From assembly GCA_038245435.1 (NCBI GenBank), contig JBBRSL010000026.1, forward strand, positions 1 through 15,212: a DNA stretch of 15,212 bases. Reading direction: 5' to 3'. The stretch is from JBBRSL01 sp038245435 (GTDB lineage Bacteria; Patescibacteriota; Saccharimonadia; Saccharimonadales; CAIOMD01). The stretch's first letter is position 1. Each line of letters opens with the position of its first letter. The notes under the pieces were generated by a model. The model saw only the letters and a program-made list of their open reading frames with translations, searched no databases and was not told the origin of the DNA. Below, one piece after another: positions 1-5,067 of this stretch. The position numbers and the translations under genes were made by a program.

Positions 1-123
1 CAGGGCCAGTAGCTGGGTTTTGCCCGTGCCAGGGCCCGCTACAACGAGCACAGGGCCATCAATAGTATCAACTGTCTGTTTTTGGGCTGCATTTAACTGT
101 TTATAGTTCGATTCAAAACTCAT
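1..123 (-). CDS. UvrD/Rep-family ATP-dependent helicase, N-terminal fragment (gene runs off the window)
   Basis: Only the first 41 codons are present; the gene continues beyond position 1. The peptide has the Q-motif layout of superfamily 1A helicases (LNAAQKQTV at residues 10-18) followed by a Walker A loop GPGTGKT at residues 30-36, which binds ATP phosphate. This order and spacing are typical of UvrD, Rep and PcrA type DNA helicases. The start is ATG at 121-123. No Shine-Dalgarno sequence precedes it; a TACAAT -10-like box ends 8 nt upstream (132-137, minus strand), so the mRNA may be leaderless. Which helicase subtype this is cannot be decided from the fragment; a UvrD-like protein with a C-terminal nuclease domain is also possible. 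Confidence 0.85.
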   Translation of the reverse strand, partial: MSFESNYKQLNAAQKQTVDTIDGPVLVVAGPGTGKTQLLAL

Positions 124-184
124 TGCTACTTATTGTAACCGATGGCTCGGTAATAGCAGCGATACTTAGGAGCTAGATACGGTG

Positions 185-787
185 CTATTTTTGCGAAACA
201 GTGTAGCTGACGACAACCTGGTTGTTGCTGCTGCTGTCGGGCTGCGCAACAGATAAGATGACAGTATAAGTGGTGTTATCGTAAGAATATAGCGACGTGC
301 CATTGGCTTCATAGCTCGAATTTGATGTCCAGCCAGAATACTTGCTTGGCAGACTCGCTATAACTTTGTCGTATGAATCAGAGGTAGTAGTCGCGAGGTG
401 CCAAGTGGTTTTACCTTCGCTCGATGCTTTGTACGACCCAGTGACGGTGTATGGCGAATACAGCGGTACGCTTGAAGGCCAATCTGTTGGTAGCTTTTGC
501 GAAGAACTGTAGGTCGAACCATCACTGGTTTTTACCGTCACCTCTTTACCATTGGAGTTTACAGCAACTTTGCCCCCTGTTGCTGTGGTTATAATACCGG
601 CCGCAGTTGTGTCGGCTACCTTATTTTTTACAAAGTTAATGCCTACTCCTGCCAGAATAAGTATTAGGAGCCCAGCAATGCTAATTACTATAAGCAGTGT
701 TTTATTATTTGTTTTTTTAGAACCAGTTTTAGCTGGTTGTCCGGGGGCTTTTGATTTTTGCTCTACGTCATTATTTTCATCTGCCAT
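185..787 (-). CDS. Single-pass membrane protein with Ser/Thr-rich extracytoplasmic domain, unknown function
   Basis: The 200-residue protein has a short charged cytoplasmic N-terminus rich in Lys, Asn and Gln, one hydrophobic helix at about residues 30-52, and an extracytoplasmic part rich in Ser, Thr, Tyr and Asn. The segment around LPTDWPSSVPLY begins the folded part, which appears to be a small beta-rich domain. There are no cysteines and no enzyme motif that I recognise. The start is supported by a strong Shine-Dalgarno sequence (GGGGAG, a few nt before the ATG at 787). The stop lies about 60 bp before the helicase gene on the same strand, so co-transcription is possible. I infer a surface or envelope protein only from its topology. 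Confidence 0.8.
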   Translation of the reverse strand: MADENNDVEQKSKAPGQPAKTGSKKTNNKTLLIVISIAGLLILILAGVGINFVKNKVADTTAAGIITTATGGKVAVNSNGKEVTVKTSDGSTYSSSQKLPTDWPSSVPLYSPYTVTGSYKASSEGKTTWHLATTTSDSYDKVIASLPSKYSGWTSNSSYEANGTSLYSYDNTTYTVILSVAQPDSSSNNQVVVSYTVSQK

Positions 788-918
788 AAGAACTCCCCTT
801 TATGTATAGATTAATCATCCGCCTAGCGTACGTAATTTGCAACAACTCCCAATGGGCCACTATTAAAGCACCGACGCATTGAATTAGTAGCAAAACCTAT
901 AGTAAGCTGGCGTATTTC

Positions 919-947
919 TTGGCTAAAACAGCCTATAACTGTATAAT
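919..947 (+). promoter_or_regulatory. Strong sigma70-type promoter upstream of the tRNA-Gln look-alike
   Basis: TTGGCT (919-924) and a perfect TATAAT (942-947) are separated by 17 bp. The expected transcription start is near 954, just ahead of the tRNA-like segment that begins near 963, and transcription would run on into the true tRNA-Gln at 1084. No open reading frame follows, so this promoter should serve RNA genes. Confidence 0.6.
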
Positions 948-962
948 TGCAAAGCGTTAATA

Positions 963-1032
963 AGGTGTAACCAAGCAGTAAGGCACCAGCTATCAGTTGC
1001 TTGCAACTGAAAAATAGTAAGCGGTACTGGCA
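963..1032 (+). pseudogene. tRNA-Gln-like partial copy with replaced anticodon loop
   Basis: Positions 964-989 match 22 of 26 bases of the 5' half of the intact tRNA-Gln (through the D arm to the 5' side of the anticodon stem), and 1023-1032 is an exact copy of GGTACTGGCA, the 3' side of the anticodon arm. Between them the five bases TTTTT of the real tRNA are replaced by 33 bases (990-1022) that fold as an extended hairpin: CTAT pairs with ATAG, and CAGTTG pairs with CAACTG around a CTTG loop. The T arm and the acceptor 3' strand are missing, so it cannot be a normal tRNA. It may be a decayed duplicate or a structured leader of the tRNA transcript. Confidence 0.5.
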
Positions 1033-1041
1033 GGACCAAAA

Positions 1042-1072
1042 TTGTCAGCAAACGTTAAAAAGTAAGTAGATT
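1042..1072 (+). promoter_or_regulatory. Weak candidate promoter for tRNA-Gln
   Basis: TTGTCA (1042-1047) and TAGATT (1067-1072) are spaced by 19 bp, longer than optimal, 11 nt before the mature tRNA 5' end. The stronger promoter at 919-947 may be the main driver instead. Confidence 0.3.
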
Positions 1073-1083
1073 ACACACAATAG

Positions 1084-1158
1084 TAGGGTGTGGCCAAGTG
1101 GTAAGGCACCAGTTTTTGGTACTGGCATTCGGGGGTTCGAATCCCTCCACCCTAGCCA
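1084..1158 (+). tRNA. tRNA-Gln (anticodon TTG)
   Basis: A full cloverleaf is visible. The acceptor stem is TAGGGTG (1084-1090) with CACCCTA (1148-1154). The D stem is GCC/GGC. The anticodon stem is CCAGT/ACTGG around the loop TTTTGGT, with TTG at 1116-1118. The T arm is GGGGG-TTCGAAT-CCCTC with one G-U pair. The discriminator is G1155 and CCA is encoded at 1156-1158. The first pair U1-A72 is typical of bacterial glutamine tRNAs. An intrinsic terminator follows at once, so this is the end of its transcript. Confidence 0.97.
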
Positions 1159-1159
1159 A

Positions 1160-1197
1160 ATTAAAAAGTCCCAGGTTTATCTGGGTCTTTTTAATTT
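1160..1197 (+). terminator. Intrinsic terminator after tRNA-Gln
   Basis: ATTAAAAAG-T-CCCAG (1160-1174) pairs with CTGGG-T-CTTTTTAAT (1181-1195) around a GTTTAT loop, with a T run on the 3' side of the stem. Its A-rich/T-rich symmetry would let it work in both directions. Confidence 0.85.
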
Positions 1198-1212
1198 AGT
1201 TTGTGTTAAGAA

Positions 1213-1290
1213 GGATTCGAACGGGTATGCCTGTGACATACCCCGGCACTTTTGGAGATTAATCGACAAAAGCGAATCCCTCCACAGCCA
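1213..1290 (+). other. Folded segment repeating the 3' end of tRNA-Gln
   Basis: GGATTCG (1213-1219) pairs with CGAATCC (1273-1279). Inside are a hairpin with a 7-bp stem and 7-nt loop (GGGTATG 1223-1229, CATACCC 1237-1243) and a second hairpin, CTTTTG (1249-1254) with CAAAAG (1267-1272), whose 3' strand abuts the closing stem, as the T arm does in a tRNA. Bases 1273-1285 repeat 13 bases of the real tRNA (1138-1150) exactly and are followed by AGCCA, like the tRNA end with CCT deleted. No D arm is present. It could be a remnant of a tRNA-directed integration, a decayed tRNA or a structured RNA. No promoter of its own was seen. Confidence 0.4.
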
Positions 1291-1316
1291 ATGCTTTAAA
1301 AATATGAAAAAAATAG

Positions 1317-1345
1317 TTGACGACTAATTTAACATTTGGTAAATT
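1317..1345 (+). promoter_or_regulatory. Promoter of the candidate ncRNA
   Basis: TTGACG (1317-1322, one mismatch to the -35 consensus) and TAAATT (1340-1345) are separated by exactly 17 bp. The predicted start at about 1352-1353 coincides with the first base of the closing stem of the structured RNA that follows. Confidence 0.65.
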
Positions 1346-1351
1346 ATTGCG

Positions 1352-1498
1352 TAGGAAGACCAAGTGAAACAGCACATTAAAGTATATGTAGCCAAACAAG
1401 TTCAATAGTTCGAAATAAGTTATTTAGTTCGTAGGCTACATCTGTGGGTGCAAGTCTTCCTTTGGTTTTAAAAGAGGCACATTACGTGCCTCTTTTTT
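1352..1498 (+). ncRNA. Candidate structured non-coding RNA, unknown class
   Basis: A closing stem of 8 bp joins AGGAAGAC (1353-1360) to GTCTTCCT (1454-1461). Inside it GCAC (1372-1375) can pair with GTGC (1448-1451), and ATGTAGCC (1386-1393) pairs fully with GGCTACAT (1434-1441) over a 40-nt apical region that holds a small AAATA/TATTT hairpin. A terminator follows at 1470-1498 and a good promoter precedes it, so the unit appears complete: about 110 nt of folded RNA plus terminator. No reading frame or start codon explains it and the flanking gene is on the other strand, so it is not a riboswitch for that gene. I see no SRP, 6S, tmRNA or RNase P signature. The 5' end (TAGG, CCAAGTG, GCAC) loosely echoes tRNA-Gln. 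Confidence 0.5.
1470..1498 (+). terminator. Strong intrinsic terminator (bidirectional)
   Basis: AAAAGAGGCAC (1470-1480) pairs with GTGCCTCTTTT (1486-1496) around ATTAC, followed by further T residues. It ends the candidate ncRNA on the plus strand and, read in reverse, can end the minus-strand gene whose stop is at 1538. Confidence 0.9.
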
Positions 1499-1537
1499 AA
1501 TATAGATTTTTCGATTAATATAATGAGCGCATTATCG

Positions 1538-1807
1538 CTAAACAGGGCGATTGGCGCCGAAGTGGTTGCAGTCGACAACAGTCATAAATTTTGTATCACT
1601 TTCGCGAAATCTTACTCCCCGCGCTGAAATGTCAGTTTCGGATTCCCAGGTAAGTTCTATTTTGTTACCTGAGCCAACAATTCTATAACGTCGGGGTCCG
1701 CCACTTTTTGCTTTCCCGAAACCAGAAAGTTGGTATTGTACTATATCGCCAAAGTGAATTGGCTTACCGCGCTTATCTGTAATGCCTGTTTCGAATTCTT
1801 TTGCCAT
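1538..1807 (-). CDS. Small hypothetical protein, possibly SH3-like beta barrel
   Basis: The 89-residue protein is soluble and mixed in charge. It has no membrane segment, no signal peptide and a single cysteine near the C-terminus. The N-terminal pattern D-K-R-G-K-P-I-x-x-G-D-I-V-Q-Y resembles the first strands of small SH3-like barrels, but that is a weak resemblance and I do not recognise the family. There is no Shine-Dalgarno sequence before the ATG at 1807; a TAAAAT box ends 9 nt upstream, so translation may start at or near the mRNA 5' end. The gene stands alone between two bidirectional terminators. Reality as a gene rests on its length, clean position and flanking terminators. Confidence 0.6.
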   Translation of the reverse strand: MAKEFETGITDKRGKPIHFGDIVQYQLSGFGKAKSGGPRRYRIVGSGNKIELTWESETDISARGVRFRESDTKFMTVVDCNHFGANRPV

Positions 1808-1864
1808 AATGCTAGTATTTTAACCTACACTTTGGGTTTTGGACGTATATATATTTACTCTATG

Positions 1865-1893
1865 AAAAAAAGACTCACTGATGTGAGTCTTTT
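1865..1893 (-). terminator. Intrinsic terminator of the 1920-2144 gene
   Basis: GACTCAC (1872-1878) pairs with GTGAGTC (1883-1889) around TGAT, flanked by seven A before (1865-1871) and four T after. Read on the minus strand the hairpin is followed by a run of T, matching the gene that stops at 1920. Confidence 0.85.
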
Positions 1894-1919
1894 AAATTTA
1901 CGTAAAGACTTTTAACTAG

Positions 1920-2144
1920 CTACTGCTGTTGGGGTGTCGGTGGCAATGACTTGTCTTTTAAGAACAACACGACAAAAAGCGTAATCCACCAGAAGAACAA
2001 GCTAACTAAAAAGAACAACCAAAAACTGTAACCTTTTTTCTGGGCTAGTGTAGCTGGCCAAAGTGCGACCACAACCCATATAAATAAGATAAATGCCATC
2101 CAAATAGTTGTGATGGTAAAACCTAAAATTGTTGTTGCAAACAT
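1920..2144 (-). CDS. Small two-helix membrane protein
   Basis: The protein has 74 residues if started at the ATG at 2144, chosen because GAGG lies 6 nt before it; an upstream TTG at 2156 in the same frame overlaps that ribosome binding site and is less likely. Two hydrophobic helices (roughly residues 4-28 and 38-62) flank a short loop, PATLAQKKGYSFW. A loop of the type P-x-x-A-x-K-K-G-x-S-F-W between two helices is common in small CPR membrane proteins, as far as I recall. The C-terminus is a charged and proline/glutamine-rich tail. Function is unknown. It has its own terminator and is transcribed away from the glycosyltransferase gene at 2287. Confidence 0.75.
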   Translation of the reverse strand: MFATTILGFTITTIWMAFILFIWVVVALWPATLAQKKGYSFWLFFLVSLFFWWITLFVVLFLKDKSLPPTPQQQ

Positions 2145-2269
2145 GATGTACCTCAATTATTTTTTTAAGTGACTAAGCTTATTGTCTGCCCAAAGTGACT
2201 ACTGGTCAAGGATTGGTTTGGGGCATATTGCGTGGTTTTACTATCAGGGGCAAATAATGTGCCTAAGTT

Positions 2270-2278
2270 TGATATTAT
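2270..2278 (+). promoter_or_regulatory. Extended -10 promoter, leaderless start for the GT87 gene
   Basis: TG-A-TATTAT (2270-2278) ends 8 nt before the ATG at 2287, so transcription should begin at or within a few bases of the start codon. No Shine-Dalgarno sequence is present. Confidence 0.6.
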
Positions 2279-2286
2279 GAGCGTGC

Positions 2287-3567
2287 ATGAAAAAACGGAT
2301 ACGCAAAATTATGACGAATACTAAAAGCAACCAATTTATGAGTACTCTGGTGCTGGTTATGACGTTCTTATTGGTGCTATTGGGCACCTATACGCTGTAT
2401 AGCTTGTTTAATGAAATGCTTACTGGCCCAGGACCGTTTCATGGTAATCATCATGACTTTCTAGCCTTTTATGGCGCGGCTATTTTGACATTGCACGGGA
2501 ACATAGCGCAAATTTATAGCGCAGATGCATTAATCGATTTTCAACGACAGATTATTAACCATCCTGTTGGCGCAGCTGGCTATATGGCTTATATGAACCC
2601 ACCGTTCGCGGCGGCTTTATTGACACCGCTTGCGCTCGTTTCTTTCGCGGAGGCGCGGCTACTTTGGCTATTGGTTAATTTAGTTGTAATTACAGGGATA
2701 GCTGCATGGCTTACTAGGCCACTCGATAAGCGCTTTAGAGTGATTGGGGCATTCTTACTTGTTTCATCGTTCCCTGTTTACCAAGCATTAATCGAAGGGC
2801 AACCTTCGATACTATTGCTACTTGGCTGTGTACTCGCCTATATTGCAGCAATAAAGCACCGCTATGTTCTGAGTGGTATCTGCTTATCGTTATTATTTAT
2901 AAAACCGCAATTTGCACTATTTACCCTAGTCGGTCTTGCGCTCATGAAACAGTGGCGCGTGATTTTGGCGATGGTTGGGTCGGCAACAGCCATGATGCTT
3001 GTATTGTTGCCAATTACTGGCATACACCTCTATGTTACGTATACACACTATATGCTTTCGGTCGTTACCGATCACTTCAACGGCGCAGGTTTTGTTGTAC
3101 CGGCTGCCTGGTATGGTGCGCTTAATACCGCCTCTGGATTGAACGGATTTTATACTGCACTTTTTGGGCAGACTCAAGTAAACATCGTAAACGCGCTGAC
3201 TGCAGGGAGTACCCTACTGCTGCTTATACTATTTGTACTCGCCTTTACCAAGCAAAAGTTTAGTTTAAGCGTATATAGTGGGCGGTTAATGCTTGCGGCA
3301 TCAATAGCTATGGCGCTTTTGATTGACCCGCATTTATATGCGCAAGACGTCGTACTCTTATATGTGATACTGCCGCTTCTCGCGGGCTTTGGAAACTATT
3401 TCAGAAGTATTATTAGTGTTGTTTTAGTCTGCAACCTTATTCGTCTCGATCAAAAAATTTCAGTACATCTATTCACTGTTGTTTTATACATTTTTGCTTC
3501 GGCTGTGTTTGTGCGCGCAATTCGCCAAGGATTCGAAAAAAAGTCACCAAATTCACTAGATTTCTGA
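2287..3567 (+). CDS. GT87/DUF2029-type polyprenyl-phosphate-sugar-dependent membrane glycosyltransferase
   Basis: The 426-residue polytopic membrane protein has about ten hydrophobic helices. After the first helix (about residues 19-40) comes an extracytoplasmic loop with HHDFLAFYGAA (D57-F58), the acidic DF-x-x-(F/Y)Y motif of GT-C enzymes, and then YMNPPFAAALLTPLALVSFAEARLLW (broken here only by x-variation), the proline-rich stretch typical of the family. GT87 enzymes such as mycobacterial mannosyltransferases move a sugar from a polyprenyl-phosphate carrier to a glycan or lipoglycan outside the membrane. Sugar and acceptor cannot be told from sequence. The start at 2287 is set by an extended -10 box 8 nt upstream. 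The gene ends 4 bp from the convergent response-regulator gene, with no visible terminator. Confidence 0.8.
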   Translation: MKKRIRKIMTNTKSNQFMSTLVLVMTFLLVLLGTYTLYSLFNEMLTGPGPFHGNHHDFLAFYGAAILTLHGNIAQIYSADALIDFQRQIINHPVGAAGYMAYMNPPFAAALLTPLALVSFAEARLLWLLVNLVVITGIAAWLTRPLDKRFRVIGAFLLVSSFPVYQALIEGQPSILLLLGCVLAYIAAIKHRYVLSGICLSLLFIKPQFALFTLVGLALMKQWRVILAMVGSATAMMLVLLPITGIHLYVTYTHYMLSVVTDHFNGAGFVVPAAWYGALNTASGLNGFYTALFGQTQVNIVNALTAGSTLLLLILFVLAFTKQKFSLSVYSGRLMLAASIAMALLIDPHLYAQDVVLLYVILPLLAGFGNYFRSIISVVLVCNLIRLDQKISVHLFTVVLYIFASAVFVRAIRQGFEKKSPNSLDF

Positions 3568-3571
3568 AAAG

Positions 3572-4009
3572 CTAGACGACTTCAGAGCCAGGGAGCTCGA
3601 GACTGACATCTTCGGTTTGCGTAGCCGGCTTAAGAATATTATCAACGAGTGCGTCGAGTTGATCGTTTGATAGGTTCGCCTTAACTGCATAGCCTTCGAT
3701 TCCCTTTTCGCGTAATCCAGCTGGCGCATCGGCTTCGTTAAGATTCGATATAATAAGGACTTTTATATCTTTACCCCAGGTACTTGAACGCATAAGACTT
3801 AGGATTTGGTCGCCCGCTATTTTTGGGAGCATAAGGTCAAGGAGTACTAAATCAGGATGCTCTTTTTCGATAACAGTAATTGCTTCGATACCGTCATAAG
3901 CGGCAAAACAAGTGTAGCCAAGTATTTCGAGACGTGTTTTATAAATATCTGCGAGAGCTACGTTATCTTCGACGATAACTACTTTTGATGATTTACCGAA
4001 TGGATCCAT
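3572..4009 (-). CDS. Stand-alone response regulator receiver domain (CheY-like)
   Basis: The 145 residues form one receiver domain: acidic pair E14-D15, phospho-acceptor D58 in LVLLDLMLP, the switch residue S88 in IISN and the conserved lysine K110 in GYAVK. There is no DNA-binding or enzyme output domain; the C-terminus is a 20-residue acidic tail. Such single-domain regulators act by protein contact. No histidine kinase is encoded in the window, so the partner is elsewhere. A TAAAAT box (4020-4025 on the minus strand) ends 10 nt before the ATG and no Shine-Dalgarno sequence is visible. Family assignment is secure; target unknown. Confidence 0.92.
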   Translation of the reverse strand: MDPFGKSSKVVIVEDNVALADIYKTRLEILGYTCFAAYDGIEAITVIEKEHPDLVLLDLMLPKIAGDQILSLMRSSTWGKDIKVLIISNLNEADAPAGLREKGIEGYAVKANLSNDQLDALVDNILKPATQTEDVSLELPGSEVV

Positions 4010-4199
4010 AATACTTTTGATTTTAGCGCAACCCGCGTAGTTTTACTATTATGATTTAGGGCTAGAGGTGTATTTATGCGCAACTTTTTTTACGTACGAT
4101 GTGTTCTTTGAATTGATAGTACTTACTTGTTGCAGCACAGACCTGATCTTTCATCGGTGTTCAATATATTAATAGTAATCAAGGAACTCTGACAGGGTT

Positions 4200-4226
4200 T
4201 TGATTCGCATAGAAATGCGCTAGAGT
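4200..4226 (+). promoter_or_regulatory. Possible promoter/operator in front of ubiE
   Basis: TTGATT (4200-4205) and TAGAGT (4221-4226) bracket the inverted repeat CGCAT-AGAA-ATGCG (4206-4219). The 15-bp spacing is short for sigma70, so the promoter call is weak. A palindrome lying between -35 and -10 would suit a repressor, but it may be chance. The 225 bp between the divergent genes (4010-4234) hold no other feature I can support. Confidence 0.25.
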
Positions 4227-4234
4227 TAGTATTT

Positions 4235-4966
4235 ATGAAGCAAAGCGTAGTGAAGCCATATAACAAGGCAAACGAATCCAAAAAACAAGAAGTAACAGAA
4301 ATGTTTGATAACATTGCTGGCCGTTATGATTTGCTGAATCATTTGCTGACGCTTAATATCGATAAACTGTGGCGTCGCAAGGCACTCAACATACTTGCAA
4401 AGAGTAAACCCGCTACGATATTAGATATTGCAACTGGTACAGGTGACTTAGCGATTGCCGCACTACGGCTTAAGCCTAAAAGTATCATTGGCCTTGATAT
4501 AGCACCTAATATGATTGAACTGGCCAGGATTAAAGTCGCTAAAAAAAATGCTGAAAGAATTATTTCACTTGAGGTTGGCGATTCAGAGGCGCTGCGCTTT
4601 AATGATGACAGCTTTGATGCGGTGACAGTTGGGTTTGGAGTTCGTAACTTTGGCGACCTCGAAGTTGGTCTAAGCGAAATGCTACGAGTGACAAAACCTG
4701 GCGGAACGGTTATGATTCTTGAATTTTCGAAGACAAGAGTTTTTGGCGTTAAACAAGGGTTCGCACTTTACTCACGTTACTTTATACCCTTTATTGGCCG
4801 CACTATTTCTAAAGATCCAAAAGCTTATAGTTACCTGCCGGAGTCAATTGAAGCGTTCCCCGAAGGTAAGACTTTTTTAGATATTCTCACAAAACTTGGA
4901 TACAAGGATGTTAAGTCGCGGCTTGCACCTGGCGGGCTTGTAACGATATATACCGGGAGCAAATAA
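4235..4966 (+). CDS. ubiE: UbiE/MenG-type quinone C-methyltransferase
   Basis: The 243-residue protein is a class I SAM-dependent methyltransferase with the family marks of UbiE/MenG: YDLLNHLLTLNIDKLWRR (residues 31-48, first signature), the SAM-binding ILDIATGTGDLA (62-73), GLDIAPNMIELAR (86-98) and the second signature RVTKPGG...LEFSKT. The enzyme methylates demethylmenaquinone or the 2-polyprenyl-methoxybenzoquinol ring in the last steps of quinone synthesis; which one cannot be told from this sequence. Length is normal. Its position just before a cytochrome b and in the same window as a quinol oxidase fits a role in preparing the membrane quinone. No other quinone synthesis gene is present here. 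No Shine-Dalgarno sequence precedes the ATG. Confidence 0.9.
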   Translation: MKQSVVKPYNKANESKKQEVTEMFDNIAGRYDLLNHLLTLNIDKLWRRKALNILAKSKPATILDIATGTGDLAIAALRLKPKSIIGLDIAPNMIELARIKVAKKNAERIISLEVGDSEALRFNDDSFDAVTVGFGVRNFGDLEVGLSEMLRVTKPGGTVMILEFSKTRVFGVKQGFALYSRYFIPFIGRTISKDPKAYSYLPESIEAFPEGKTFLDILTKLGYKDVKSRLAPGGLVTIYTGSK

Positions 4967-4987
4967 CTCAACAAAAGCGATAAGCTA

Positions 4988-5019
4988 AATACTGTGATGT
5001 TTATCACAGTATTATTTTT
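4988..5019 (+). terminator. Hairpin with T tail after ubiE (overlaps a CRP-type site)
   Basis: AATACTGTGAT (4988-4998) pairs perfectly with ATCACAGTATT (5003-5013) around GTTT, followed by ATTTTT. It sits 21 bp after the ubiE stop. The stem is AT-rich (three G-C pairs in 11), so it is a modest terminator, and its palindrome is better explained by the operator described at 4993-5008; both uses are possible. Confidence 0.5.
4993..5008 (+). promoter_or_regulatory. CRP-type operator TGTGA-N6-TCACA upstream of cytochrome b
   Basis: TGTGA (4993-4997) and TCACA (5004-5008) are spaced by 6 bp, the exact core recognised by E. coli CRP. The centre (5000.5) lies at -41.5 relative to a start expected 7 nt after the TACTAT box at 5030-5035, the classic class II activator position, and the region that should be the -35 box (CAGTAT) is poor. 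A Crp/Fnr-family gene with a CRP-type recognition helix lies at 10346-10996. Confidence 0.55.
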
Positions 5020-5029
5020 GTAATTGAGC

Positions 5030-5035
5030 TACTAT
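5030..5035 (+). promoter_or_regulatory. -10 box of the cytochrome b gene
   Basis: TACTAT is a near-consensus -10 hexamer with no matching -35, placing a start near 5042 and giving a leader of about 26 nt before the ATG at 5068. Only a weak purine stretch (AGAAAG) precedes the ATG. Confidence 0.4.
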
Positions 5036-5067
5036 GAGGCGATAAGCATAACCGCAGAAAGCCCCGT

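Noticed and set aside
1211..1285. Minus-strand tRNA suggested by GTTCGAATCC-like bases in reverse complement
   Set aside because: The bases around the T-loop-like sequence cannot form a T stem, and no anticodon arm with T33 results; not a functional tRNA on that strand.
1088..1327. 79-residue open frame on the plus strand
   Set aside because: It begins inside the tRNA-Gln and reads through its terminator and the repeated tRNA end; it has no ribosome binding site and no protein-like pattern.
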